A DNA stretch of 64,000 nucleotides from Nitrospirota bacterium (GTDB taxonomy: Bacteria > Nitrospirota > UBA9217). The position numbers were made by a program, and so were the translations under genes. The stretch lies in assembly GCA_023229435.1 (NCBI GenBank), contig JALNZF010000012.1:30549-94548 (forward strand), read 5' to 3'. Shown here in pieces: positions 1-10,500 of the stretch; position 1 is the stretch's first letter; each line of letters begins with the position of its first letter. The notes under the pieces are model-generated. The model made no database searches. It saw only the letters and a program-made list of their open reading frames with translations, and had not been told where the DNA came from.

Positions 1-297
1 GCGATAGCGGTCTTCAGCAGGTCGATCTCCCTTGGTCCCGGTCATGCCAAATCGTACAATAATCGGGGTCGTACTTATTTTCACCTTGGTCAATATGGCG
101 AGGCCCTGGATGATCTGAACAGGGCGATCGCGTTAGATGATACATTCGATGTCGCTTATATTAATCGTGGAGAACTGTATTATCGAACCGGTAAAACAGC
201 ACAGGCAGATGCGGATTTTCAGAAAGCATGCGATCTCGGAAACGAAATCGGGTGCACGGCATTGCATCAACTCAGACAAGAATCAAATCCCGAATAG
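1..297 (+). CDS. TPR protein, C-terminal part (5' end outside window)
   Basis: The frame is open from base 1 to a TAG at 295-297. It encodes two TPR units (AYINRGELYYRTGKTAQADA is typical) and the closing segment FQKACDLGNEIGCTALHQL. The same Sel1-like ending closes several GT-C/TPR proteins further right, for example the gene ending at 22211 (RKACDFGNERACGALHQL). It is therefore most likely the 3' end of another member of that family, with its membrane part to the left of the window. It converges on the gene at 474-2228; the 176 bases between them hold no feature I can recognise. Confidence 0.8.
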   Translation, partial: AIAVFSRSISLGPGHAKSYNNRGRTYFHLGQYGEALDDLNRAIALDDTFDVAYINRGELYYRTGKTAQADADFQKACDLGNEIGCTALHQLRQESNPE

Positions 298-473
298 CGT
301 GACGCCCTCCGCATAAGATCCATGCGGAAGATCCCTGCTCAGTTAAATCGGAACGTTGGCCGACTTGAGATGCGCTGGCTTGTGGGGGAAGTCCAAGCGA
401 AGGACGTAAAAGAATACGGCTGCGTTCAGCATCTCGCCGATCAGGATACTCCGCCGATCAAACAGACCCTTCC

Positions 474-2228
474 TCACCTGGGAAATTCTGCGAGCGCCTT
501 CTCCAGACTGATCCTGATCTCCGGATCAGAGGGATTCAGCCGCAATGCCTCGGAATAGTATTTGATGGCTTCTTGTGTTTTCCCTGCCGTTGTTAAAGCG
601 AGCCCCAGATTGTAATGGGCGTCCCCGAGACCAGGGTCGAGCTGCACGGCTTGTGAGAAATGCTGTATGGCTTCTCCGGCAGATCCCCGTCTGATCAGCG
701 TAATTCCGAGATTATTGTGAACGCGTGCATTCCCCGGGTCAAGCTGCAGTGATTTCCCATAATATGCGACAGCATCATCCAGCCTTCCAACAATATCAAA
801 ATCCGTCGCCATTTTATCGTATACAAAGGCCTCATCAGGTTTGATCCGTAAGGCCTCGCCATATTGGCGCATTGCTTCACCGTACCTGCCTTGTTTATCA
901 AACGCATCGCCCAGGTTCGTATGAGCAACATAGTTGTTCTCAGTCACCGCGACGGTATGGGTGAACAGGGCAATGCTGTTTTCCCAGTACTTCAGCTGAA
1001 TTCGTGCTGAGATCGCGAGCAACAGGACAAGCACACAACTGGCGGCCGTCATAAGCATGGTTCGATGGCGCACGCTCGAGGTCGTCTCCGCCGCGCCCCA
1101 TACCAGCAGGATCGCGAGTCCGATCGATGGAATATAGGTATACCGGTCAGCCATTGCCTGCAGCCCGACCTGGATCAATCCGATCACCGGGACAAGAGAT
1201 CCCACAAACCAAAACCAACCCGTCAGTAAAAATGGATAACGGCGGGCGAACCATATACATGCCACTGATATGCCCGCCAGAAAAACAAAAGCAAGAATGG
1301 CGTGAGTTACGAGAATATGGCCTGGCAGCGGGTAGAGCACCGCAAGATCCAGAGGCCGGAAGGTCTTCCCCAGGTAGTTCATATAGGCCAGGAACGCGTT
1401 GGAGATCCGCTGCATCACCGGATACGCCGGCAGAGACAGAAGCGCTTTTGCATCCTTCTGAGCATAGACCGCGATGCCGGAAAAGACTGCTGAAAGGAGA
1501 AGGAGCGGCACCTTTTCAGAAAAAAGCCTCACAATGGATGCCCTGGTTGCAAGGGCATATGCCGGCTTGCCGGAACCGTGTGGCAATGGTTTGTGCTGCC
1601 CTGCATCAAATCGGCAAAAAGGCCAGTAGTCAAGCAGGAGCAGAAGAAACGGAAGGGTCACGAGCATGGGCTTTGCCATCAAGCCAAGCGCAAAGGATAC
1701 CATGATCACAAGATATCGCATGATGCTTTGTCGTTCAACATAGAATGCGTACGCGAGAAGTGTTGTCATGAAGAAAAAAGCGCTCAAAACATCCTTGCGT
1801 TCTGAAACCCAGGCGACCGATTCCACCCGAAGCGGATGAAGAGAAAAGATGAGCGCAACCAGGACACTGCGCCAAACGGCGCCTGTTGTCCTGTTCAGGA
1901 AAATAAAGAGGAGAAGAGTGGTCAGACCGTGAAGAATGACACTGGTGAGATGGTGCCCTCTCGGATTCAGTCCGTAGAGATGCATATCCGCCATGTGAGA
2001 CAACCACGTCACCGGATTCCAGTTTCCCATGAGTGTTGTCGTGAAGGCCCATCGAAGGTTCTCGTATGTAAATCCGGTCCGGACGTGAGCATTGCCGGTG
2101 ACATAGGCAGGATCGTCGTAGTTGATGAATTCATGATTGACGGCAGGCCAATACACGGCAACCGTCGTGGCGAACAGAAGCAGTGCGATAATTATAAATT
2201 TTGTTTTATCAGTCCGCATAGCGTTCAT
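474..2228 (-). CDS. TMTC-like GT-C membrane protein with C-terminal TPRs
   Basis: 584 residues. The N-terminal ~400 residues are polytopic, with the first membrane span at about 11-30. An acidic pair D38-D39 (NYDDPAYVTGN) follows this span, where GT-C glycosyltransferases have their catalytic acid. Other family motifs are WNPVTWLSHMADMHLYGLNP, HPLRVESVAWVSERKD and LMAKPMLVTLPF. About four TPRs fill 425-584. This layout is that of TMTC-type protein O-mannosyltransferases and their bacterial relatives (DUF1736 region plus TPRs), which take sugar from a lipid carrier on the outer face of the cytoplasmic membrane. Acceptor and sugar are unknown. Of the paralogues here it looks closest to the gene at 18274 (short loops, KDVLS after the ERKD motif). 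It is the last gene of a leftward run. Confidence 0.85.
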   Translation of the reverse strand: MNAMRTDKTKFIIIALLLFATTVAVYWPAVNHEFINYDDPAYVTGNAHVRTGFTYENLRWAFTTTLMGNWNPVTWLSHMADMHLYGLNPRGHHLTSVILHGLTTLLLFIFLNRTTGAVWRSVLVALIFSLHPLRVESVAWVSERKDVLSAFFFMTTLLAYAFYVERQSIMRYLVIMVSFALGLMAKPMLVTLPFLLLLLDYWPFCRFDAGQHKPLPHGSGKPAYALATRASIVRLFSEKVPLLLLSAVFSGIAVYAQKDAKALLSLPAYPVMQRISNAFLAYMNYLGKTFRPLDLAVLYPLPGHILVTHAILAFVFLAGISVACIWFARRYPFLLTGWFWFVGSLVPVIGLIQVGLQAMADRYTYIPSIGLAILLVWGAAETTSSVRHRTMLMTAASCVLVLLLAISARIQLKYWENSIALFTHTVAVTENNYVAHTNLGDAFDKQGRYGEAMRQYGEALRIKPDEAFVYDKMATDFDIVGRLDDAVAYYGKSLQLDPGNARVHNNLGITLIRRGSAGEAIQHFSQAVQLDPGLGDAHYNLGLALTTAGKTQEAIKYYSEALRLNPSDPEIRISLEKALAEFPR

Positions 2229-2243
2229 GGCAAAGCATGTCCA

Positions 2244-2444
2244 AAATAAGAGTAACTACTCAGGTTGGTTGCGGAGCGCAGTCGCAACAAGAGCGCGACT
2301 GCCCACCCTCTCGGTTACCCGATAAATCCCGGTGGCGCGTGCGAAGCGAAAGCGCCGGGAATGCCGTTAATGCCAGGGAAATCGACATCCCCTGCGCTCC
2401 TTGCGACGAAGCGAAGCAATCGACCTGAGTAGTTACAAATAAGA
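2244..2444. mobile_element. MITE with 14-bp inverted ends and 8-bp target duplication
   Basis: GTAACTACTCAGGT (2252-2265) and its exact reverse complement (2423-2436) bound a 185-bp element. AAATAAGA flanks it directly on both sides (2244-2251 and 2437-2444), an exact 8-bp target-site duplication. The inside has no transposase-sized ORF. Ends beginning GTAA with an 8-bp duplication are the known pattern of IS66-family elements, so a parental IS66-like transposase acting in trans is a reasonable inference. The perfect ends and duplication suggest a fairly recent insertion. Confidence 0.85.
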
Positions 2445-2472
2445 ACTGAATCCCGGTTTGAGTTCGAAGTCT

Positions 2473-4449
2473 TCATAGAACAAAGTATGAACAATAGGCC
2501 GAAACAGCCCAGCACACGAGGCAGCCGTTGATTGCCGCCCGCAGCAGCTTGTTTCTTGAAAGAATCTCGAGGCCCGTTACGCATAATATCGCATAGCAAG
2601 GGATGAGACCGAGCGTGTACGTCGCTTTTGCGGTACTCCAAATCGGCACGGTAACGTACATATACAGCAGCGCGGCAACATAAATCCCCATGCACAATAC
2701 TGAAAAAAGCTGCGCTCGATAAGCCCTGTCCGAAGGTTTGGCCAGGGTGGTCAGAATGCCTGCGAGTATACCCGCTGTCGGTACCAGAGAGATCAGAGAC
2801 CCCGAGATCATAAAATTATAATTCCATGGGGGACGGTATATATATACACCGATACCGCTCAGACCTCCATCCAGCCAGAGGGTGGAATACAATGAGTCCC
2901 AGAATCCATGCACTGCTGAATAAATCGGAGCGGATAGCGATCGCCCAAAGACGAAGAAATCACCAACTGTCCGATAACCCGGGTCCTGCCACCAGGCCGA
3001 AGACTCCCATCCCCCCACAAAAGGTCTGCCGAGCTCTATCCAGTTCCGGATGTAATACCAGCCTGATAGAGCAAAAATAATTCCCGTGACCAGCAATACC
3101 CTCACTGTTATGTATCTTATGGACTGTTGTCTTTTGTGCAGTACGTAAATTACGAGCATGACGGCCGGAGGGACGAGCAGAACGGCGGTCACTTTCGTTA
3201 AGAGGGAGAGACCCAACGCCGTCCCCAGAAAGAGAAAGTACCTTTCAGGAATGATCTCCTGTTCGGAGGTAATCAGGAAAATTCCGACAACGACCGCGCA
3301 TGCTGAAAGAAGCCCCGACAAGGGTTCATTTCCCACGACCTGCGAAATATACAGATTCATCGGGAGAAGCCCCCCGACAATAGTCCCCCATATCTGAAGG
3401 TCCCGTCGGTTCGGGAATACGTACCGTGTTGCCCGATAAGCCAGCTCGACCTGCAGTAAGCCGCAGAGCAAGGGAATGATCCTGAGCAACAGCATAGCGG
3501 TAGGGATTTCAAACCAATGTGATAGAGGGAACTGCCAGGCCAATGCCGAGAGAATGTAATAAAGAGGAGACTGAAACATTTGCCAGCCTTGCGTGGCAAG
3601 GGGAACCCTCCCGGTATTAGCGACGTATTCGATGTATTCATAATGCTCTTGCACGTCCATTCCGGTTTCTATGGGAAGTTTGAGAATATTATTGACTGCA
3701 AGGATTGCCCAAAGTGCCAGAAGAAGCCAACGTATGTGGGAAGAGGTTGGGCTGAACTTTTCTATCGTTTTTCTCGCTTCCCTCGGCGAAGAGGCAATGA
3801 GGGTCAGGAAAAAGACCCCAAGAAAGATGGGTACGTAAAGTAGTAAGAGAGAAATAAAAGCCCTCCCGGAACCATGAAAATGTTCAGCCAGCTCCGGGTT
3901 CTTGTTCATGTCAGCGGGCACAGCCCCGGTCCACAACAGCTCATCATAGCTTGCTTCCCACTCGGGCCCGGTAGCCAGCTTGAGCGTTGGGATGTACGCA
4001 AGCAAGACCGCCGGTCCGTTCTTGTTAAAAACTCTTATGAAAATTTCATGCATCCCCGGACCGAGGATGCCGGTAAGATCGAATATCCGGGCATTCTTCC
4101 ATCGGCCAAGGTCGGACTCCACCGGCTGGATACGTTTGCCGTCCAGATATGCTTCCGGATCCCCTAAAGCGCGGATGGTGAGCCTTGTTGCTGAAGGCGC
4201 TTGATCGACGCTAAAACGCTTCCGGTATGATACGTGTTCTCCCTCCCGCTGTGCCTCCATGGCGAACGGCCTGTCGATATATATCCAGGCCGCGCCTTGC
4301 TCCGAAAAAAGAAGCGGGGAATCGCCGCCTTTCGTCATGAGAAAGAAACCCGCGATGATGACGAGGAGTGCCATAACCAGGCCGGGCAGCAGGATTTTTT
4401 TGTTCGGAAATTTCATGTTCGATTTCGTTTCAGGCAAAGGTACCATCAC
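2473..4449 (-). CDS. GT-C-type glycosyltransferase-like membrane protein with N-terminal beta domain
   Basis: 658 residues. After a membrane span at about 17-35 comes an extracytoplasmic beta-rich segment (about 45-165; YIDRPFAMEAQREGEH, AYLDGKRIQPVESD). A polytopic region follows with the motif GMDVQEHYEYIEYVANTGRVP then SPLYYILSALAW. This resembles the Asp/Glu-containing first loop and downstream (P/S)PLYY motif of ArnT/PMT-like GT-C enzymes, with D-x-x-E as candidate catalytic residues. There are no TPRs. The start is uncertain: GTG at 4449, or ATG at 4446 or 4416, none with a clear Shine-Dalgarno. It lies in a leftward series and could work with the neighbouring TMTC-like protein on surface glycans, but substrate and donor cannot be read from the sequence. 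Confidence 0.7.
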   Translation of the reverse strand: MMVPLPETKSNMKFPNKKILLPGLVMALLVIIAGFFLMTKGGDSPLLFSEQGAAWIYIDRPFAMEAQREGEHVSYRKRFSVDQAPSATRLTIRALGDPEAYLDGKRIQPVESDLGRWKNARIFDLTGILGPGMHEIFIRVFNKNGPAVLLAYIPTLKLATGPEWEASYDELLWTGAVPADMNKNPELAEHFHGSGRAFISLLLLYVPIFLGVFFLTLIASSPREARKTIEKFSPTSSHIRWLLLALWAILAVNNILKLPIETGMDVQEHYEYIEYVANTGRVPLATQGWQMFQSPLYYILSALAWQFPLSHWFEIPTAMLLLRIIPLLCGLLQVELAYRATRYVFPNRRDLQIWGTIVGGLLPMNLYISQVVGNEPLSGLLSACAVVVGIFLITSEQEIIPERYFLFLGTALGLSLLTKVTAVLLVPPAVMLVIYVLHKRQQSIRYITVRVLLVTGIIFALSGWYYIRNWIELGRPFVGGWESSAWWQDPGYRTVGDFFVFGRSLSAPIYSAVHGFWDSLYSTLWLDGGLSGIGVYIYRPPWNYNFMISGSLISLVPTAGILAGILTTLAKPSDRAYRAQLFSVLCMGIYVAALLYMYVTVPIWSTAKATYTLGLIPCYAILCVTGLEILSRNKLLRAAINGCLVCWAVSAYCSYFVL

Positions 4450-4500
4450 TGTGTTAGAATTATCGTTCAGCGGTGTTGTTCACGAATGTTCAGACTGCCT

Positions 4501-7500
4501 TCACCTCGCCTCCTGGTCAACTTTCATCTCGACCAGTCCCTTTATTTTGGGCAGCAGCGAGGTTGTCGACGGGTATTTTTTCCCGGAGGCAACAGCCTTG
4601 TTCTGCTCTTCGTAATAGAGCGCCTGAACGCTTTTCAAAACATCGTCAACAAAGTCAGTAATATATGCTTCTTTATTCGCGCCATGGACTTTTAATTTCC
4701 CGAAAACAGTCCGGGTGTTCTGGTCGACGAAAAAGACTCTCGCGCTTTCAGGACTGTTCTGTAATAAAACCGCTGAAAATCGTATTTTAACAATCTCCTT
4801 TTCATTGATAAGCGTCAATTCGATTTGTTTAAGGAGCTTCGGTGTTCCCCCGCTTTCTTCAGATGTTTCGTTTTTCAGGAACCGCCAGGGCGCATAAGCG
4901 GGGTATTGAGCATCCAGCTCGGCCGTCAGTTTTGCATACTCCGGAGCGTCAGTACGTCCGGCAAGCATCAGCACATGGGCACGATCATCCAGAATAGCGG
5001 CGCGTGAATTCTTTTCCCATCGTTCTATCTGCCTGGCCCGTCCAATCTCATCAACAGGGCTGAGCAGATAGGGGAGGATGCTTTCCCGGTATTTTATCAA
5101 GTCGTAGGTATTCGTCCACATAAGATAGCCCTTCCCGATGCTCTGGGGAGCGGAAAATTCGAGGTATAAATTGTCGTCCGTATTGATTACTCCTCCGGAA
5201 CTGTATGCCCTGGCGCCTTCGGTCCCCATCAGGAAATAGCTCAGGAAAGCTTCGGCCGACCCCATCTTGACCCGTGCCAGATCCTGCAGGACCTGCGGTT
5301 CCCTGATCCGGCGCTCCAGATCCTTTTCGTCAATGATGATGGGGGCGTTGCTGCCGATAAGCTCCACGTCATCATGGGTCAGCCATACCATGATGTATGG
5401 AAAATTTTGTCTCAGGGTTGCGACAATTGACTTGAGGTTTTCATCGGAAAGCTCATAGAGGGGGAGCCATTGGCAGACAATGCCGCCCGGATTGAGATGT
5501 TCCGCTGCAAGTTTGAAATACTCGGTCGAGTAGAGATACCCGGTCCCGCTGAACCAGGGATGGATCGGATCCGCGGTAATGACATCAAATTTCTCTTTCG
5601 TGGTCATCAGGAAATTCCGGCCATCGTTAAAGACGATCCTCAGCTTGGGATTGTCCAGGACATAGTGGTTGTAAATACCGAACGTCCTTGCCACACCAAG
5701 CACCTTTGGTTCGATCTCGGCGAGCGTGATCTGTTCCACGCTCGGGTGCACCGACGTGGCGCCCAGGGTCATGCCGCTGCCCGTGCCGAGCACGAAGACC
5801 TTCTTCGGGTTCTTATTGAGCAGCATCGGCAGATGCCCCAGCGTGTACTGGCATTGCATTCCTTCGTTGCTGTTTGATGCCTCCACCCTGCCGTTGGTGA
5901 TGAAAGACAGGAACTCCCCCGATTGAATGGAACTTACGATCGCCTGGGCGCCCTCACCATAGTAAATGATGTTGGCGGTGTTCATGATTTCCCGGGCCTT
6001 CTCCGGCGTGCTGTACATCTCGCGGTGGTTGGACTGATAAAGGGCGTAATATTTGATATCCCAGAGCCGCCACATGCCGGGATTCAGAAGCAGGAAAAGA
6101 ATGACGGCAGCCACAGCGCCGGCTGTCGCCCAATTCAAGGACTTTTTCCCCTTGATGCTCACCATCACGAGCAGGCCATACCCAATGTTGATCAGGATGA
6201 TCAACTGCAGGGACAGTTGCAGCCCGAGCAGATAGATGAGGACAAAACCGCTCACAGCAGACCCGAGAATGGCCCCGATCGTATTGTAGGACAGGATTTC
6301 GCCGACCACCGAACCGACCTGTTTTTTATGCCTGCTGTGGATGGCGCCGGCCAGCGGGAACGCGATACCCATGAAAAATGCAGGAACAAACAGGAAGGAA
6401 AACGCGAGGACAAAATTTACCAGCTGACTCGTTTTGAACGGATCAAGATTGGATTTAAGGTTATGAACAGCATCGTAAAGAAACGCTGAATAAGTCGGCA
6501 GGTCCCTGATATGGAGCGTTACGAGCAGCGCCGCAATGCCGATCATCACCTGGGTAAGTCCAAAACCGATGACCGAATTCAAGCCGTATCCCGTTGTTCC
6601 GTCCGGGCGCATTCCCGATCTTTTGATCATCAGACCGTAGGCCGCGCTCCCGAGACCGATTCCCGTAAGGAAGGCCATCAACAGAAGGGTAAAGCCATAG
6701 GTGCTTGCGCCGATTATGATGCTGAGGATCCTGGTCCACAGGACCTCGTATCCCAGAGCGCAGAACCCGCTGACGCCAATACCCCAGAGCACCAGCTTGA
6801 GCGAGAAAGCGGACACACACGGTTCCTTCGTGTCCCCCGACAGTGCAGCATCAGTCAGATTCTCATCCCCCCTGTCAGCTTCATCCAGGACCACCTGGGC
6901 CTTATTCTGCAGCGCAATACTGAGTATGCCGATCAGCACATTGAGCAGCAATGCTGCCGTGATGGTCGTGCTCACCGAATAATAGCGAAGCAGGAAAAAA
7001 CCGGCTGACGCGGCGCCGACAACAGCTCCCAGCGTATTGAATCCATACAGGAAGGAAAGCCGCCGGCCCGGTCCCTTCATGTGGCCGGTCGTGAAGCTCG
7101 ACAGGACCGGAAGCGTGCCTCCCATGAGCGTGGTGGGCACGATCATGGCGATTGCAGCCAGTGTAAAACGTATGAACGAGAGGTAAACAGGGGACGTGTC
7201 CGCTATCCGGGCAAGAGGGACATACAGCGATGGATAAAAACGGATCAGGGCAAGAAACACCAGGGCAGATGCGGCAATGCCTAACTCAAGAAATCCGTAC
7301 AGCCGCAACAATCGGGTGTACCTGCCGGCATACTTGCCGATCGTGTAGCTCCCGAAGGCGAGACCGCCCATGAAAACAGACAAAACCGTTGTTACCGCCA
7401 GGTGGGAGCCGCCAAAGATCAGGCTCAGGTAGCGGACCCATACCACCTCGTACATGAGGGCGGCCGCGCCTGACAGGAAAAAAAGCAGGTAAATAAGACT

Positions 7501-7518
7501 TAAAATGATTATTTGCAT
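4501..7518 (-). CDS. MFS-like/spermidine-synthase fusion membrane protein (copy 1)
   Basis: 1005 residues. The first ~490 are polytopic and open with the usual SGAAALMYEVVWVRYL motif of fused transporter/aminopropyltransferases, followed by FMGGLAFGSY. The spermidine-synthase-like Rossmann domain covers about 515-760: SAM-type loop VLGTGSGMTLGA near 576, an acidic residue in AEIEP, FNDGRNFL, and DPIHPWFSGTGYLYSTEYF near 651. An ~240-residue C-terminal part of unknown role follows. True spermidine synthases are soluble, so fused versions may modify something at the membrane; actual polyamine synthesis is unproven. The start has a fair ribosome site (AAGAGG about 7 bases upstream). Its tandem neighbour (7594-10608) is a paralogue that shares nearly identical DNA in the catalytic domain. 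Confidence 0.85.
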   Translation of the reverse strand: MQIIILSLIYLLFFLSGAAALMYEVVWVRYLSLIFGGSHLAVTTVLSVFMGGLAFGSYTIGKYAGRYTRLLRLYGFLELGIAASALVFLALIRFYPSLYVPLARIADTSPVYLSFIRFTLAAIAMIVPTTLMGGTLPVLSSFTTGHMKGPGRRLSFLYGFNTLGAVVGAASAGFFLLRYYSVSTTITAALLLNVLIGILSIALQNKAQVVLDEADRGDENLTDAALSGDTKEPCVSAFSLKLVLWGIGVSGFCALGYEVLWTRILSIIIGASTYGFTLLLMAFLTGIGLGSAAYGLMIKRSGMRPDGTTGYGLNSVIGFGLTQVMIGIAALLVTLHIRDLPTYSAFLYDAVHNLKSNLDPFKTSQLVNFVLAFSFLFVPAFFMGIAFPLAGAIHSRHKKQVGSVVGEILSYNTIGAILGSAVSGFVLIYLLGLQLSLQLIILINIGYGLLVMVSIKGKKSLNWATAGAVAAVILFLLLNPGMWRLWDIKYYALYQSNHREMYSTPEKAREIMNTANIIYYGEGAQAIVSSIQSGEFLSFITNGRVEASNSNEGMQCQYTLGHLPMLLNKNPKKVFVLGTGSGMTLGATSVHPSVEQITLAEIEPKVLGVARTFGIYNHYVLDNPKLRIVFNDGRNFLMTTKEKFDVITADPIHPWFSGTGYLYSTEYFKLAAEHLNPGGIVCQWLPLYELSDENLKSIVATLRQNFPYIMVWLTHDDVELIGSNAPIIIDEKDLERRIREPQVLQDLARVKMGSAEAFLSYFLMGTEGARAYSSGGVINTDDNLYLEFSAPQSIGKGYLMWTNTYDLIKYRESILPYLLSPVDEIGRARQIERWEKNSRAAILDDRAHVLMLAGRTDAPEYAKLTAELDAQYPAYAPWRFLKNETSEESGGTPKLLKQIELTLINEKEIVKIRFSAVLLQNSPESARVFFVDQNTRTVFGKLKVHGANKEAYITDFVDDVLKSVQALYYEEQNKAVASGKKYPSTTSLLPKIKGLVEMKVDQEAR

Positions 7519-7593
7519 AACATGCCTCTTCTCTCCGAGGAGCGATCAGTCAAACAGTCAAGGATATGCGATTGAGTGCTGTCCTGACTGCTG

Positions 7594-10500
7594 TTACTGG
7601 CCTGCATTCCGTTCGACAAGATTTCTAATTTTAGGAAAGAGAGCGGTTGCTGACGGTTTTGTCTTGCCGGAGGCGGCCGCGAACTTCAGCTCATCGTTAT
7701 AGAGCGACTGAACACCGAGCACTATGCTGTCCACAACCCCTGCAATATAACGTTCCCTATTCGCTCCCCTGACCCTCAGCTTCCCGAAAATAACTCGTGA
7801 GTTGCCGTCAACAAAGAGCACCCGCGCTGCTTCGTCGGTATTCCTCATTATGACTGCCGCAAATTTGAGAGTAACTGCTTCCCCCCTGTCGTTGATCATT
7901 GCCAGCTCGATTTGCTTGAGGAGTGTCGGTGTCCCGCCCGCTTCATCAGGCATCTCGGTTCTCAGGTAACGCCAGCGGGCGTAGGAGGGATAGCGTGCGT
8001 CAAGTTCAGCCGACAATTTCTTAAACTCAGGGTCCTCAAATCGTCCGGCAAGCGCCAGGACGTGTGCCTGATCATTCAGGAGCGCTGCTTTGAAATTTCG
8101 CTCCCACCTGCTTTTCTGCGCGGCCCTCCCGGCCTGATCCTCGGGGCGGTGGAGATAGGGAAGAATGCTTTCCCGGTAGGTAAGCAGGGTGGATACATTC
8201 TCCTGCTGCAGCCGACTGATGCCGATGCTTTGGGGCGCTGAAAATTCAAGGTACAGGTTGTCGTCCGTATTGACTATTCCCCCGCTGCTGTACGTTCTGG
8301 CGCCCTCGGTCCCCATCAGGAAATAGCTCAGGAAATCCTCGGCCGACCCCATCTTGACCCGTGCCAGATCCTGCAGAATCTCCGGTTCCCTGATGCGCCG
8401 CTCCAGTTCCTTTTCGTCAATGACAATGGGGGAATTGCTGCCGATAAGCTCCGCGTCTGTTTGTGTCAGCCAAACCATCGTATAGGAAAAATTATTTCTC
8501 AAGGTTTGCACAATTGACTTGAGGTTTGCTTCAGAAAGCTCATAGAGGGGGAGCCACTGGCAGAGAATGCCGCCCGGGTTGAGATGTTCCGCCGCAAGTT
8601 TAAAATACTCGGTCGAATAGAGGTACCCGGCCCCGCTGAACCAGGGATGGATCGGATCAGCGGTAATGACATCAAATTTTTCTTTCGTGGTCATCAGGAA
8701 GTTCCGGCCATCGTTAAAGACGATCCTCAGTTTGGGATTGTCCAGGACATAGTGGTTGTAAATACCGAACGTCCTTGCCACACCAAGCACCTTCGGCTCG
8801 ATCTCGGCGAGCGTGATCTGCTCCACGCTCGGGTGCACCGACGTGGCGCCCAGGGTCATGCCGCTGCCCGTGCCGAGCACGAAGACTTTCTTCGGGTTCT
8901 TATTGAGCAGCATCGGCAGGTGTCCCAGCGTGTACTGGCACTGCATATCATTGCCGGCATTCGATGCTTCAACCCTGCCGTTGGTTATGAACGTCTGGAA
9001 CTCCCCCGACTGTATAGAGCTCACGATCGCCTGGGCGCCCTCTCCATAATACAGGATGTCCGCGTTCTCCATGGCGGTTCTGGCTTTTTCCGGCGTGCTG
9101 TACATCTCCGGGTGGTTGGATTGATAAATGGCGTAATATTTTATGTTCCAGAGCCGCCACATGCCGGGATTCAGAAGCAGGAAAAGAATGATGGCAGCCA
9201 TGGAAGCGGCTGTCGCCCAATTCAAAAACTTTTTCTCTTTGACGCTCACCATGACAAGCAGGCCATACCCGATGTTGATCAGGATGATCAATTGCAGGGA
9301 TTGCTGAATCCCGAGCAGATAGATGAGGACAAAACCGCTCACAGCCGACCCGAGAATGGCCCCGATCGTGTTGTAGGACAGGATCTCGCCCACCGCCGGG
9401 CCCACCAGCTTTTTGTAGTGGCCATGGATCGTGCCGGCAAGCGGGAATGCGATGCCCATGAAAAACGCCGGTGCGAACATGAAGGAAAATGCAAGGGCAA
9501 AATCGGCCATCTGCCGCGCTTTGAACGGATCAACATTGAACTTCAGATCATGAACAAAATCGTATACAAAAACCGTATACGTCGGCAAGTTCCTGATATG
9601 CAGCGTTACGAACAGCGCCGACAGGCCGATAATCACCTGTATGAGACCAAAACCGATGACCGCTTTCCCGGAATATTGCTCTGTTCCTCTACGCGGTTTT
9701 CCCAGTATCCTGAGAAACAGACCGTACGCGCCGCTCCCGAGGCCGATTCCCGCAAGGAAGGCCATCAACAGCAGGGTAAAGCCGTACGTACTCGCGCCGA
9801 TGACGATGCTGAGGATCCTGGTCCAGAGCACCTCATATCCCAAGGCGCAGAATCCGCTCACCCCCCCGCCCCAGAGCACCAGCTTGAGGGGAAAGAGTGT
9901 CCCCGGGGGGGGGGCCGCGACCGTTCGCGGGATATCGCCCTTCTCCACAGCGTTCTCTCCCGTGACCGCTTTGCCGAGGGCCGCCTGCGCCCTGCCCTGC
10001 AGCGCAATTGCCAGGACGCCGATCAGAACATTGATAACCACTGCAATGGTCATCGCGGTACTAACGGAATAACGAGGCAGAAAAAAGAAACCGGTTGCGG
10101 CGACGCCGACCACAGCACCGATGGTATTAAATCCGTAAAGAAAAGAGAAACGACTGCCCGGTCCCTGCGCGCTTCTTGTGACGAGACTCGACAATACCGG
10201 GAGTGTTCCTCCCATCAGCGTGGTTGGTACGATCAGGGCGATTATTGAAAACAGAATACGGATGCTTGAGAGATAAACAGGCGAGGAGTCGGATATCCGG
10301 GCAAGCGGTACATAAATTGACGGGTAGAAGCGCATCAATGCCAGAAATGCAAGGGCTGATGCGGCAATTCCCAACTCAAGCAACCCGTACAGCCGCAACA
10401 ATTGTTTGTACTTGCCGACACGCTTGCCGATTGTATAGCTCCCGAGAGCAAGGCCACCCATAAAAACAGCCAGGACCGTGGTTACCGCGAGGTGAGAGCC

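Noticed and set aside
8584..10248. 554-codon plus-strand ORF opposite the second fusion gene
   Set aside because: Antisense shadow. A similar shadow lies opposite copy 1 because the two genes share DNA; the coding strand has clear domains and the shadow has none.
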